Of a DNA stretch of 64,000 nucleotides, positions 28,629 through 37,333 are shown piece after piece. Made by a program: the position numbers and the translations under genes. The stretch is taken from contig NZ_LNXV01000033.1 of NCBI RefSeq assembly GCF_001467025.1, positions 461,403-525,402 on the forward strand, read 5' to 3'. A model generated the notes under the pieces. It saw only the letters and a program-made list of their open reading frames with translations. It had not been told where the DNA came from and ran no database searches. Source of the DNA: Legionella brunensis. GTDB lineage: Bacteria > Pseudomonadota > Gammaproteobacteria > Legionellales > Legionellaceae. Numbering within the stretch: the stretch's first letter is position 1; the number at the start of each line of letters is the position of its first letter.

Positions 28629-29368
28629 CAGGCAGTTTCGAATAAAGCTTCTGGAAGCTCTGCATTACTATGAACTTCCTGTACATCATCCAAATCTTCG
28701 AGCATATCAATTAATTTTATTAACGTTTCGGCTGAGTCTTTATCTAAGGGAACCATAGTTTGGGCACGCATGGTTAAATGCGATTGTTCTACTTGGTAGC
28801 CCGCTTCTTGCAAGGCAGTCAAAACAGCATGATAGTTATCAGCTGCTGTGATAATTTCAACTTGATTATCTTCAGTAATGACATCTTCAGCACCAGCCTC
28901 TATAGCAACTTCCATTGCTTGATCTTCAGGTTGCCCTTCTACCAAAAGAATTTCACCTTGTTTAGTGAATAAATAGGAAACGGAACCATCTGTACCTAAA
29001 TTTCCACCATGCTTGGTAAATGCATGCCTTACCTCAGAAACGGTACGGTTTTTATTATCCGATAAACAATCAACTAAGATAGCAACACCACCAGGACCAT
29101 AGCCTTCGTATCGCATTTCTATCATGTTAGCGCCATCTAAACCACCTGCTCCACGCTTAATAGCATTATCAATAGTATCTCGTTTCATATTGGCTTTAAG
29201 TGCTTTACTGATAACATCACGCAATCTTGGATTAGCAGTCTCATCTGCTCCCCCCATTCTTGCAGCAACTGTAATTTCACGGATAAGCTTCGTAAAAACC
29301 TTGCCACGCTTGGCATCTTGCGCACCTTTGCGGAAACGAATATTTGCCCATTTACTATGTCCGGCCAT
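28628..29368 (-). CDS. yebC: YebC/PmpR family regulatory protein
   Basis: The 246-residue protein starts with MAGHSKWANIRFRKGAQDAKRGK, broken here as MAGHSKWANI and KGAQDAKRGK, the signature of the YebC/TACO1 family. Members act as DNA-binding regulators or as translation factors at polyproline stretches. The GYGPGGVAILV and GAEDV segments are intact and length is normal. A GAGGTG ribosome-binding site lies ahead of the ATG. It heads the ruvC-ruvA operon. Confidence 0.95.
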   Translation of the reverse strand: MAGHSKWANIRFRKGAQDAKRGKVFTKLIREITVAARMGGADETANPRLRDVISKALKANMKRDTIDNAIKRGAGGLDGANMIEMRYEGYGPGGVAILVDCLSDNKNRTVSEVRHAFTKHGGNLGTDGSVSYLFTKQGEILLVEGQPEDQAMEVAIEAGAEDVITEDNQVEIITAADNYHAVLTALQEAGYQVEQSHLTMRAQTMVPLDKDSAETLIKLIDMLEDLDDVQEVHSNAELPEALFETA

Positions 29369-29554
29369 GACTACACCTCAAAAAAGAAAAAGCGGTAATT
29401 AATAGTAAATTATACATCGTCAGCCATCTAAAAAGAACTGATGTAGTGCAGGATATGAACATTACAGAAGAAAATAGGCATGAGGTTAGCACCCTCGACA
29501 TTTTTCACTTTTTCAAGCTATGCTATTGCGTTAAAATTCTTAAGGGAGATAAAG

Positions 29555-30823
29555 GTGTTAGCAGGATTCGGTAATTATCATCAAACTGAAGCAATACCGG
29601 GTGCGTTGCCAAAAGAGCAAAACTCCCCACAACAATGTGAGTTCGGTCTGTATGCAGAACAGCTTAGCGGTACTGCTTTCACACGACCAAGACATGTCAA
29701 CCTACGCAGCTGGCTTTATCGCACACTTCCCTCAGTAGTTCATGAAGACTATAAGCCCTATGAAAATGCAACTTCACTTTCGTATGCCGACATGCAAACC
29801 CCCAACCCTATGCGCTGGGCTCCTCTCCCTGAGCTTTCCGATCCTAAAGATTTTGTAGATGGGCTATTTTATTTGGCGGGAAATAAATCAGCTAATGCCT
29901 TTATTTATCGTTGTAATCAATCTATGCACAAGCGTTACTTTAGCAACACCGATGGCGAAATGTTACTTGTTCCCTACTTGGGAGAATTGACTATACATAC
30001 TGAATTTGGCCAACTTATGATTACTCCCGGCAAAATTGCTGTAATCCCGAGAGGAGTTAAGTTTAAGGTTAATCTAGACTCATCTTTTGCTGCAGGCTAT
30101 GTTTGTGAGAATATGGGAGCTCCCTTTAGTTTACCCCAACTAGGCCCTATCGGCTCTAATGGCTTAGCCAACCCCAGGCATTTTATTTACCCACATGCCA
30201 CCTTTGAAAACACTCAAGAAGAAGTCTTGCTGCTGTGCAAATATCAGCAACGGTTCTGGGCTGCAAAATCAAATCACTCCCCTTTAAATGTGGTAGCGTG
30301 GCATGGAAACTACGCCCCTTACACCTATGATTTAACATTATTCAATACTATCAATACGGTAAGTTTTGATCATCCTGACCCTTCGATATTTACAGTTCTA
30401 ACCTCGGAAAGTAATACGCCAGGTGTTGCCAATATTGATTTTGTCATTTTCCCGCCACGATGGATGGTTGCCGAGCATACTTTCAGACCGCCCTATTTTC
30501 ACCGCAATATTATGAGTGAATTAATGGGACTGATCCAAGGTGAATACGACGCAAAAAAAGAAGGCTTTTTGCCGGGTGGCGTTAGTATTCACAATTGCAT
30601 GTCAGCTCATGGACCTGATAATGATACCTACCGCGCCGTTATTCACGAAGAGTTAAAGCCTACTCGTTATGAGAGCACACTAGCATTTATGTTTGAAACT
30701 AAAAAACCATGGCTAGTTAGCGAGCAAGCTCTGGTACATCCAGCAAAAGAATCAAATTATTCAGCATGTTGGCAACATTTGCCTTGCAATTTTAGCAGAT
30801 CCTCGATTAAATCCTCTAATTAG
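29555..30823 (+). CDS. hmgA: homogentisate 1,2-dioxygenase
   Basis: Opens the ring of homogentisate in tyrosine/phenylalanine breakdown; in Legionella its level decides how much homogentisate escapes and polymerises to brown pyomelanin. I choose the GTG at 29555 (422 aa), which follows an AAGGGAGA site and starts the family N-terminus [19 protein letters not shown]; the upstream ATG at 29480 adds 25 foreign residues. The [21 protein letters not shown] (as GLYAEQLSG and AFTRPR) and iron-site [16 protein letters not shown] segments are intact. No other gene of the pathway is adjacent. Confidence 0.95.
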   Translation: MLAGFGNYHQTEAIPGALPKEQNSPQQCEFGLYAEQLSGTAFTRPRHVNLRSWLYRTLPSVVHEDYKPYENATSLSYADMQTPNPMRWAPLPELSDPKDFVDGLFYLAGNKSANAFIYRCNQSMHKRYFSNTDGEMLLVPYLGELTIHTEFGQLMITPGKIAVIPRGVKFKVNLDSSFAAGYVCENMGAPFSLPQLGPIGSNGLANPRHFIYPHATFENTQEEVLLLCKYQQRFWAAKSNHSPLNVVAWHGNYAPYTYDLTLFNTINTVSFDHPDPSIFTVLTSESNTPGVANIDFVIFPPRWMVAEHTFRPPYFHRNIMSELMGLIQGEYDAKKEGFLPGGVSIHNCMSAHGPDNDTYRAVIHEELKPTRYESTLAFMFETKKPWLVSEQALVHPAKESNYSACWQHLPCNFSRSSIKSSN

Positions 30824-30862
30824 CTAATGATAAAAAATACTATAAATTCAAGGAGCGAACAG

Positions 30863-31537
30863 ATGAGTTCAAATTATGTTAAATCTATTCTAATTGCCAC
30901 TTTCTTGAGCCTTCTGCCTTTTAGCATAAATGCTGCAGATACTAGTAATGGGACTGAGCAATCTTTTCAAACCACTTGTGTCAATTCATGGATGAAAAGA
31001 ATGGATGACATAAAAGATAAGGTTGATTATAAAAATTTTGGTGAAAAATATTGTGAATGCGCCGCTAAGCAACCATTAGACACTCAAGAAGCAATCAACA
31101 AAACCATGCAACTTTGTATGTCTCAAACGCTTTTGCAAGACACCATGGATTCGCTGGAAAATGAAGTCGGTTTAGACAAAGCCAATGCGGACGATGTCAA
31201 TGAATACTGTACAGACAGATTTACCCTTGTCTTTCCAAAGATGAATGACAATGACAAGCAAGCGTCTTCAGAGTATTGCTCTTGCGCCAAACCAAAACTG
31301 GTGGCACTTCTTAAAACTGCAGACAATATGACTGACAAACAATATACCGATCAAATCAATGAAATCGCTGCAGCATGTTCTTCAGGGGTTCAAAATCCTA
31401 ATCAAGCCACTACTCAAACTAGCCCTTCCAGTGAAACAGCTGATTCTACACAAGCAACAGACACTACCAAGAAAGATGATAGTAATAATGACAGCAAAGA
31501 AGAGGATGAAGAGGACGACGAGAGTGAAGAGGAATAG
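30863..31537 (+). CDS. exported protein with duplicated Cys motif and acidic tail
   Basis: The ATG at 30863 follows an AAGGAG site and gives a 224-residue protein with a signal peptide (SILIATFLSLLPFSINA). The mature part contains two related modules, each with a Cys about 45 residues ahead of a YCxCA motif: YCECAAKQP and YCSCAKPK, and each followed by another Cys (LCMSQ, ACSSG). The spacing suggests disulfide bonds in the periplasm. The last 45 residues are Thr/Ser/Gln then almost pure Asp/Glu, which could bind cations. Family not recognised. It lies 39 nt after hmgA; a strong terminator follows. Confidence 0.75.
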   Translation: MSSNYVKSILIATFLSLLPFSINAADTSNGTEQSFQTTCVNSWMKRMDDIKDKVDYKNFGEKYCECAAKQPLDTQEAINKTMQLCMSQTLLQDTMDSLENEVGLDKANADDVNEYCTDRFTLVFPKMNDNDKQASSEYCSCAKPKLVALLKTADNMTDKQYTDQINEIAAACSSGVQNPNQATTQTSPSSETADSTQATDTTKKDDSNNDSKEEDEEDDESEEE

Positions 31538-31545
31538 AATTTAGT

Positions 31546-31593
31546 ATATCAACGAGGAATAATTTCTATCGGCAAATTATTCCTCGTTGATAT
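31546..31593. terminator. perfect 20-bp hairpin between convergent genes
   Basis: The arm 31546-31565 is the exact reverse complement of 31574-31593, with an 8-nt loop. The stem is flanked by A/T-rich ends and lies between two converging genes (stops at 31537 and 31602), so it probably ends transcription in both directions. Confidence 0.7.
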
Positions 31594-31601
31594 TATCGTA
31601 A

Positions 31602-34600
31602 TTAACCTAATGTCAGTGATGTCCCCGATGCAGCCGGCTTTTTAGGTGACAAACTCACCTGGGCTGGAAAGAATTGAAAATGATTACTATTGCTACCCTT
31701 CTGTTCATTTAAATCTTCATTCTCAGCAGAGCTACTCGAATTGTCAGACTTAGGCGGCATATTACTGTCATTACGAATCAAACTTTCCGGATCTACTCCT
31801 GAATCTAAAGATGTTTTAACCAACAATTTGACAATTTCCTCTCCTTCTGGAGCTACAATCAAATCGTCGATACAATGACGCGCGGCATCAATGAGAAATA
31901 TCCCAACGAGCTTAGGGTTTTGTTGCAGTATGTGGAGAAGTAACCCAGGACCATTAGTTGATTTAGCTAATTGGTAGAAAATTGAGGCTTCCAAGGGAAA
32001 GAAGAAAGCCTTGAGAAAACTTGTATGACCTAAATCTCGACGGTCTTTTAGCAATAACCAAAATAAACTCATGATCTCTTCATCCAAAATCGCCGAATTA
32101 GAGTTTACAATTGTTGTGTTTACTGCATGCTGAACACTGGCTGTAAGAATTTCAATCTCTATGTTTTTTCTTAAAATATCACTATGCTTGATTAAATGAG
32201 AAAGGAATTTCAAACCTGCAACGGAGCTTGTTAAATATTCTAGAATAAAACGTCGTCGCGACTTGTCTTTGGCCGAATGCATTTCATTAAGAATGGTTGC
32301 AGGCAAGTACCCAATGAGCTCAACGTTTTTGAATATTTCTGCAAGTAATTCAAAACCTCTCGCTGTTTCTGTCAAATATCCAATGGCTGACGGATACGGC
32401 GTGAGATCTTGCGTGAGTGTTTTAACTAATAATCGATCCGCTATTCGCGGATTTTGTTGCACCATCTGCAGAAGAGTTTTTTGACCATCCTCATCTCTCG
32501 CTAGAAGATATAAAATTGAACTATCGATACCCTCCTCAACCTGACATAACATCGAAGAAGTAATTGCCTTAAATATTGCTGGCTCTTTTTGAGTCAGTAA
32601 TTTAAATAGTTCTCCTTCATTATCATTTGCAAACAACGCATATAAGAATTCTGCCTGAATACTTTTTCCTGTCTCAATGCTCTTACCACCCAATAAGACT
32701 TTTTTTTCCTTATTCTTTACTAGAAACTGATATACACCTCTGGCCAATTCATCCAGTAAACTGGGTTTGGAGTTTATAAGTTCGATTACTAAATGATGTC
32801 CCAAGTCCTCTGTTACCAACCAAAACAGAGGGGAAGATGATCCATTTGTGATAGTTTCATGTAACAAAATCGTTGCGCTTATCTTTTCTATAAAGGACGG
32901 CTCCCTTTCTACCAATAGGTGCAAAATCTCAATACCAGTCGGGAACTGTGCAAGCCAAAATATCAATGAGCCATCTTTTACTAACTTTGTCGAGTACAAT
33001 TTAAATAATTTTTCTGCAGGAATTGTTAGCTTCGGGTTCTTATGTAATAAAAGCTTGATTATTTCCTGGCCTATTCTGGAAGGAACTGCAAGTAATGCTA
33101 ATAATGAGTCTCCCTTCTCGATTCGCGACACGGAACTGCATAAAAACTCCGTAGTAAACAAAGAGCTGAATTCGGGATTTTGCTCTAGAAGATTTAAAAT
33201 AAGCTCTTTACCACTTTCAGTAGAAGCAAAACCATGCAAAGGAGAAACATTTCTCCATACTTTATCATTAGGGGAAAATGGGCTAGATAAAATATCAAAA
33301 GATATATTTGTTAACGGTGACCTCCAATGCTTTACAAATTTAAGCAACGTTGCCTGACTAACCTGGCCTAAGATCATTGCAGAAAAAATGGATATTCCGT
33401 TGGGTGTCCCCTCTGTTTGAAAGAAAATATTGCTTGATAATTTTTCAATTAATTCGCGGTTGACTTCAACTAAAGCATCAAATAAAAGTTGACCATCAAC
33501 CCGTTGCATCAAAGTAAACAATAGAGCGTTTTTCTCTGTGCCACGCTGAGAGCTTTCTAAATGCGCAGCCGTTATCTTTTCAGCAAAACGTGGGTTTGCT
33601 CTCAGTACTTTTGTTAACAGCTTGCATGTTGCTTCACTGCGGATGAGCTCGACAAAAAGACAATCTTTACCTGGTACTATTACCTCAAAAAGATATTTGC
33701 TAGTTCTATTACTTTTAAAAAGAGAGATTAAATTGTTTTCTGTACAATTTTTTAGTAATCCCTGTACATATAGCTGCTTATCATCCAAAGCGGATACATT
33801 TTGCTTTGGCGCTCGAGCATTAGCAACTTTTTTTGAAGCTACCCCCTTTTTATTTTTTGCTCGCACAACCTCTTGCGTGTTATTAGCCACAGGCGCTTCT
33901 ACCAACACTGCACTTGATTCTTGCTCCTTAGGTTTGAAATAGTTTATAAAATCGGCCTCTTGTAGCCCCAGTTTATAAAAAATTTGCCTGGCCAATTCGA
34001 TATTTCCATTCTCATATTGTCTTTTTGCTTCCTCATACCAATTGGAGGATGAAGGGGTCTCTTTATAAGAGAGTCTCTTCTGGCTGTTGGTCTGTGCTAT
34101 TTCATTTTGTAAAAGACGTGTCAATGTTGCCAGTTTGCGATTTTTTGGCTGATAAAATACAAAATCACTTTGGCATCGTGTTACAGCAACAAAGAGTTTA
34201 TTAAACAAAGGACCAAATTTGTCATCTCCCACTCCGTCCTTAGCGCGAAAGGTTGCTTTACCTAAAGTATCGCTATCTTGATGCGTCAAAATATCATTAG
34301 CTTCGATAAAAAGTTCGTCATCCAAAAGTCGCCAACCCACAACAATAGGATATTCAAGTCCTTTAATCTCGTCAGTTGAAAAAACTAAAACAGTTTTAAA
34401 CTTATCGGCTGCTTCTTTTTTATATTCTTTATGGGTAACTACAGCTAAAGACGGTGTTTGCGCAACTTGTATAAGTTGAGCAAGATCATCGCTCGTAAAC
34501 CCATCTCGCCATTGCACATTACCGGCTATTTTAGCCTCTTTGTAAGAAGCAATTTCTATAAACTCCTTCTTATCTGCAATCCCACCGGTTAAGCTATTTT

Positions 34601-35912
34601 TTATGGCAATAATACCATTTGACAAATTGATAATATTAGGTGGACATCGATAGGTAGCGGGCAATTCAATATGAGTCATTCTTCGTTGCTGCTGCTTAAA
34701 TGACTCATGATTTTTAAACAAATCCAGAAGGAAAGGACGCTTTGATAGCTTATCATTAAGACTTTGATGGCTATCCATAAAAAAACAAATATTTTCACTA
34801 ATCGCGAGTTCAGCTAATTTTTGCAGTTGGAAATGAGAAAAATCCTGTGCCTCATCTACCATAATACGAGAGTAGCGAACGTTGCTCTCAAAGGAATAAA
34901 AAGTAGGATTTAAACAATTACTGAGAGTTAGTTCCTTAGCATAGGCTTGATATACCTCAACCAGCCATTGTTTTTGTGAGGATTCCTTAAATAGTGATTG
35001 TTTTTTCCCCAACTCCATATACTCTTTGGGTGTATAAGCCCCCAAAATTCTAAGCTCTTGGTAAACCTCATTAACTTTTGTTGCAAAAATATCCAATAGC
35101 CCTGTCTCTTTCTTTGCCGCTTTTAGAATCTGCTTTTGTTTATTGAGATACTTAACTAACCATTCTCTGAAATGAAGTTCGCCCACGATTATTTTATCTT
35201 TAGTTTCTGGAGCAACCTCTGCAAGGAGTTGTGCATAGGTTTTAAATTGCACCCTATCTTCTGAAAGCCCTTGAGAAATCGCTGATTCACCCCACATTTT
35301 CTCTAGTTCATCCACTAATTTTTTAGATTCGGTGATATAAAGAATGGACTCATCTGTTTCACTTAACTGAGTCACTGCCTGTGCTAGAAGAGAAAAAGCC
35401 ACACATGACTTACCAGAACCAGGAGGACCACTAACTAGCATTGGCAATGAAGCATGCTGCGCTTGTTGCTGTTGGTTATTAAATTCAACGAAAGTTTTAT
35501 TGTAAAATTCCACTCGGGAGTACTGGACTTTTTCTGACAAATCTTTTTCAATAACTAGCTCGTCCTTACTGCAGCTCACAAAACTCTTTTCACTAATTAC
35601 ATTTTCCGTCAAACCATCAATATTCGCATTAATATGATTTTTTAAAACTGTAGGATTAAGAAAACGAGAGCGGTGGTATTTATGGTTTAAAACAACTTCC
35701 AACAGCAAAAGACAGGGTTTGCCTTGGATATGGATCGTTGTAAAAAGAAGCCTATCGCTTTGATTAATACGAACGCTATAAACACGATGGCCTTTTAGTT
35801 GTTCAAGATCAGCTGCATTATAATCGCCCCTGACCAGTTTATTTATAGTTTCCTGGTATGATGCCAGTTGAACCGGATCCCCTATAAGTTTTTCCCAATA
35901 ATATATCGTCAT
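31602..35912 (-). CDS. 1436-aa fusion: RelE-like domain, SF1 UvrD-like helicase, C-terminal repeat array
   Basis: Residues 1-95 resemble RelE/ParE-type folds (KLVRGDYNAADLEQLKGH, VYSVRI, RLLFT, LEVVLNHKYH). Residues about 135-600 are a superfamily 1 helicase: Walker A at 162-169 (GPPGSGKS), DEAQD at 353-357, LPATYRCP at 417-424, motif V-like STDEIKGLEYPIVV near 512-525 and motif VI VAVTRCQ near 575. From about 710 to 1370 there are many helical units of roughly 55-60 residues with the pattern S-x-LFWL...G...LL..L...NP..., then a Ser/Asn-rich tail. The helicase part could unwind nucleic acid; the repeats look like a protein-binding solenoid. Cytoplasmic helicase, conflict element or effector are all possible. 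Confidence 0.75.
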   Translation of the reverse strand: MTIYYWEKLIGDPVQLASYQETINKLVRGDYNAADLEQLKGHRVYSVRINQSDRLLFTTIHIQGKPCLLLLEVVLNHKYHRSRFLNPTVLKNHINANIDGLTENVISEKSFVSCSKDELVIEKDLSEKVQYSRVEFYNKTFVEFNNQQQQAQHASLPMLVSGPPGSGKSCVAFSLLAQAVTQLSETDESILYITESKKLVDELEKMWGESAISQGLSEDRVQFKTYAQLLAEVAPETKDKIIVGELHFREWLVKYLNKQKQILKAAKKETGLLDIFATKVNEVYQELRILGAYTPKEYMELGKKQSLFKESSQKQWLVEVYQAYAKELTLSNCLNPTFYSFESNVRYSRIMVDEAQDFSHFQLQKLAELAISENICFFMDSHQSLNDKLSKRPFLLDLFKNHESFKQQQRRMTHIELPATYRCPPNIINLSNGIIAIKNSLTGGIADKKEFIEIASYKEAKIAGNVQWRDGFTSDDLAQLIQVAQTPSLAVVTHKEYKKEAADKFKTVLVFSTDEIKGLEYPIVVGWRLLDDELFIEANDILTHQDSDTLGKATFRAKDGVGDDKFGPLFNKLFVAVTRCQSDFVFYQPKNRKLATLTRLLQNEIAQTNSQKRLSYKETPSSSNWYEEAKRQYENGNIELARQIFYKLGLQEADFINYFKPKEQESSAVLVEAPVANNTQEVVRAKNKKGVASKKVANARAPKQNVSALDDKQLYVQGLLKNCTENNLISLFKSNRTSKYLFEVIVPGKDCLFVELIRSEATCKLLTKVLRANPRFAEKITAAHLESSQRGTEKNALLFTLMQRVDGQLLFDALVEVNRELIEKLSSNIFFQTEGTPNGISIFSAMILGQVSQATLLKFVKHWRSPLTNISFDILSSPFSPNDKVWRNVSPLHGFASTESGKELILNLLEQNPEFSSLFTTEFLCSSVSRIEKGDSLLALLAVPSRIGQEIIKLLLHKNPKLTIPAEKLFKLYSTKLVKDGSLIFWLAQFPTGIEILHLLVEREPSFIEKISATILLHETITNGSSSPLFWLVTEDLGHHLVIELINSKPSLLDELARGVYQFLVKNKEKKVLLGGKSIETGKSIQAEFLYALFANDNEGELFKLLTQKEPAIFKAITSSMLCQVEEGIDSSILYLLARDEDGQKTLLQMVQQNPRIADRLLVKTLTQDLTPYPSAIGYLTETARGFELLAEIFKNVELIGYLPATILNEMHSAKDKSRRRFILEYLTSSVAGLKFLSHLIKHSDILRKNIEIEILTASVQHAVNTTIVNSNSAILDEEIMSLFWLLLKDRRDLGHTSFLKAFFFPLEASIFYQLAKSTNGPGLLLHILQQNPKLVGIFLIDAARHCIDDLIVAPEGEEIVKLLVKTSLDSGVDPESLIRNDSNMPPKSDNSSSSAENEDLNEQKGSNSNHFQFFPAQVSLSPKKPAASGTSLTLG

Positions 35913-36093
35913 TGCGTGGCTCTATCGAAATGGTTCACTAATGAATTTATTGGGCATTAATTTAACATTTTGGCGCATTGGAGCATATAGGTAAAATTAC
36001 CCATGCCTGAGGAATTTTCTATAAAAATCATGAAGAAACATTTTTGAAACAGCGGTTAATCATTAGCAAATAATCACTTCATAAGCTTGCTTA

Positions 36094-36113
36094 CATAATA
36101 TTGCTTTAACAAT
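36094..36113 (+). promoter_or_regulatory. candidate PmrA box upstream of the DUF1810 protein gene
   Basis: Half-sites CATAATATT and TTTAACAAT are separated by GC with an 11-nt period, matching 8 and 6 of 9 positions of cTTAATatT. A TGTGCTAAG extended -10-like element follows. The gene starts 52 nt downstream of the box. Confidence 0.4.
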
Positions 36114-36164
36114 GTTGTGCTAAGCTCAGCTTAGAAATCTTTATTTGAAAAGAAGTTATAACAC

Positions 36165-37280
36165 ATGAACGAGCGCTTAAAACGTTTTCATGATCAGCAA
36201 GATCACATCGACGAATATCCTTTTAAAGAAACTGTTTATCAGAAAGCTTATAGAGAAATTGCCGCTGGCATGAAAACTAGCCATTGGATTTGGTATATAT
36301 TTCCTCAACTTAAATCGCTTGGTTACTCTAGCACTGCAAAAGAATATGGTATCAGTGATTTTAATGAGGCCTGCGATTATTTAAGGGATCCTATTCTTTT
36401 TACACGCTACTATGACATGGTTAAACTTGTTGCCGATAAATTAGCAGAAGGAATAGACGTTTTGACACTGATGGGTTCAGATACTGACGCCAAAAAACTT
36501 GCCTCAAGCCTAACTCTCTTTCAATTAGCTGCTCAAAAATTAGCAGAGTCGGAAAAAAAATCCATCTCACCAAATTTTTCTGATCTTAATAACTATTGTA
36601 CGAAAGTATTAAGTACCATTGCACATCAAAATTATGGAGCTTGTGCTCCCACAAAAATGGAGATTGAACAATCATTGAAAAACTTATTTAAGTCCTCGTC
36701 GAACTCATCTTTTGCGTTGCCGCCAATGGAAGCGTCATCTCCCAAAACCGAAAAAGTAACTGAAGCATCACCAGAAGTTACCCAACACTCATCAATGCCA
36801 GTGGGAACTGCATCTCCAGTGAGTGAAGAGTCGATTAAAAAAAATCAAGAGGGCATTCGACCATTATCAACAGATAACGCTCTTATTCTTAAAACTATTG
36901 TGGAAAAATTAATGAGTAATATTCAACAAAAAGCAGATACTCGTGCTAGTTGGTTTACTTTGAATTCAGAAAATAAAATAAAGAAATTGCATGTTATTTC
37001 ACAGTGGCTTTCCCACCATCCGCTGAATAAGACCGATGAAACAATAATCGTAGCTTTAATACGGGATACTTGTGCAATAAAGCGTAATATTTTTGGTTTT
37101 TTTGAACCTCACAGTTTAAATGAATTCAAAGACTTATTGCAAAAATATAAGCTTGAACCACCATCAGAAACCGTTTCTTTCAATGCTACTGATCTAGCTA
37201 ATATAAGTGTTAAAGCAAATGCAGTTGATGAATTGATACAAGAGAAACGCCACTTAGGCTCTTACAATCCAATTCACTAG
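36165..37280 (+). CDS. DUF1810 domain fused to a helical C-terminal domain, 371 aa
   Basis: Residues about 1-150 match my memory of the DUF1810 family: ERLKRFHDQQ, AGMKTSHWIWYIFPQLKSLG (motif SHWxWyiFPQ), EYGISDFNEACDYL and the KKLASSLTLFQLA segment. The family has no firmly known activity. Residues 175-235 are a Ser/Pro/Glu linker. Residues about 235-350 are a separate helical module (LKTIVEKLMSNIQQK...FGFFEPHSLNEFKDLL) reminiscent of C-terminal helical modules in Legionella effectors. The usual DUF1810 protein is about 140-150 residues, so this is an extended form. A PmrA-like box lies upstream. Effector role is inferred. Confidence 0.65.
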   Translation: MNERLKRFHDQQDHIDEYPFKETVYQKAYREIAAGMKTSHWIWYIFPQLKSLGYSSTAKEYGISDFNEACDYLRDPILFTRYYDMVKLVADKLAEGIDVLTLMGSDTDAKKLASSLTLFQLAAQKLAESEKKSISPNFSDLNNYCTKVLSTIAHQNYGACAPTKMEIEQSLKNLFKSSSNSSFALPPMEASSPKTEKVTEASPEVTQHSSMPVGTASPVSEESIKKNQEGIRPLSTDNALILKTIVEKLMSNIQQKADTRASWFTLNSENKIKKLHVISQWLSHHPLNKTDETIIVALIRDTCAIKRNIFGFFEPHSLNEFKDLLQKYKLEPPSETVSFNATDLANISVKANAVDELIQEKRHLGSYNPIH

Positions 37281-37333
37281 ATGTGAATTATACGAGCCAC
37301 TCAGCATTAACAGAGTAATGTTATATTTATTAT

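Noticed and set aside
29480..29554. Longer N-terminus for hmgA from the ATG at 29480
   Set aside because: The extra 25 residues do not fit the family, and a strong AAGGGAGA site stands in front of the GTG at 29555.
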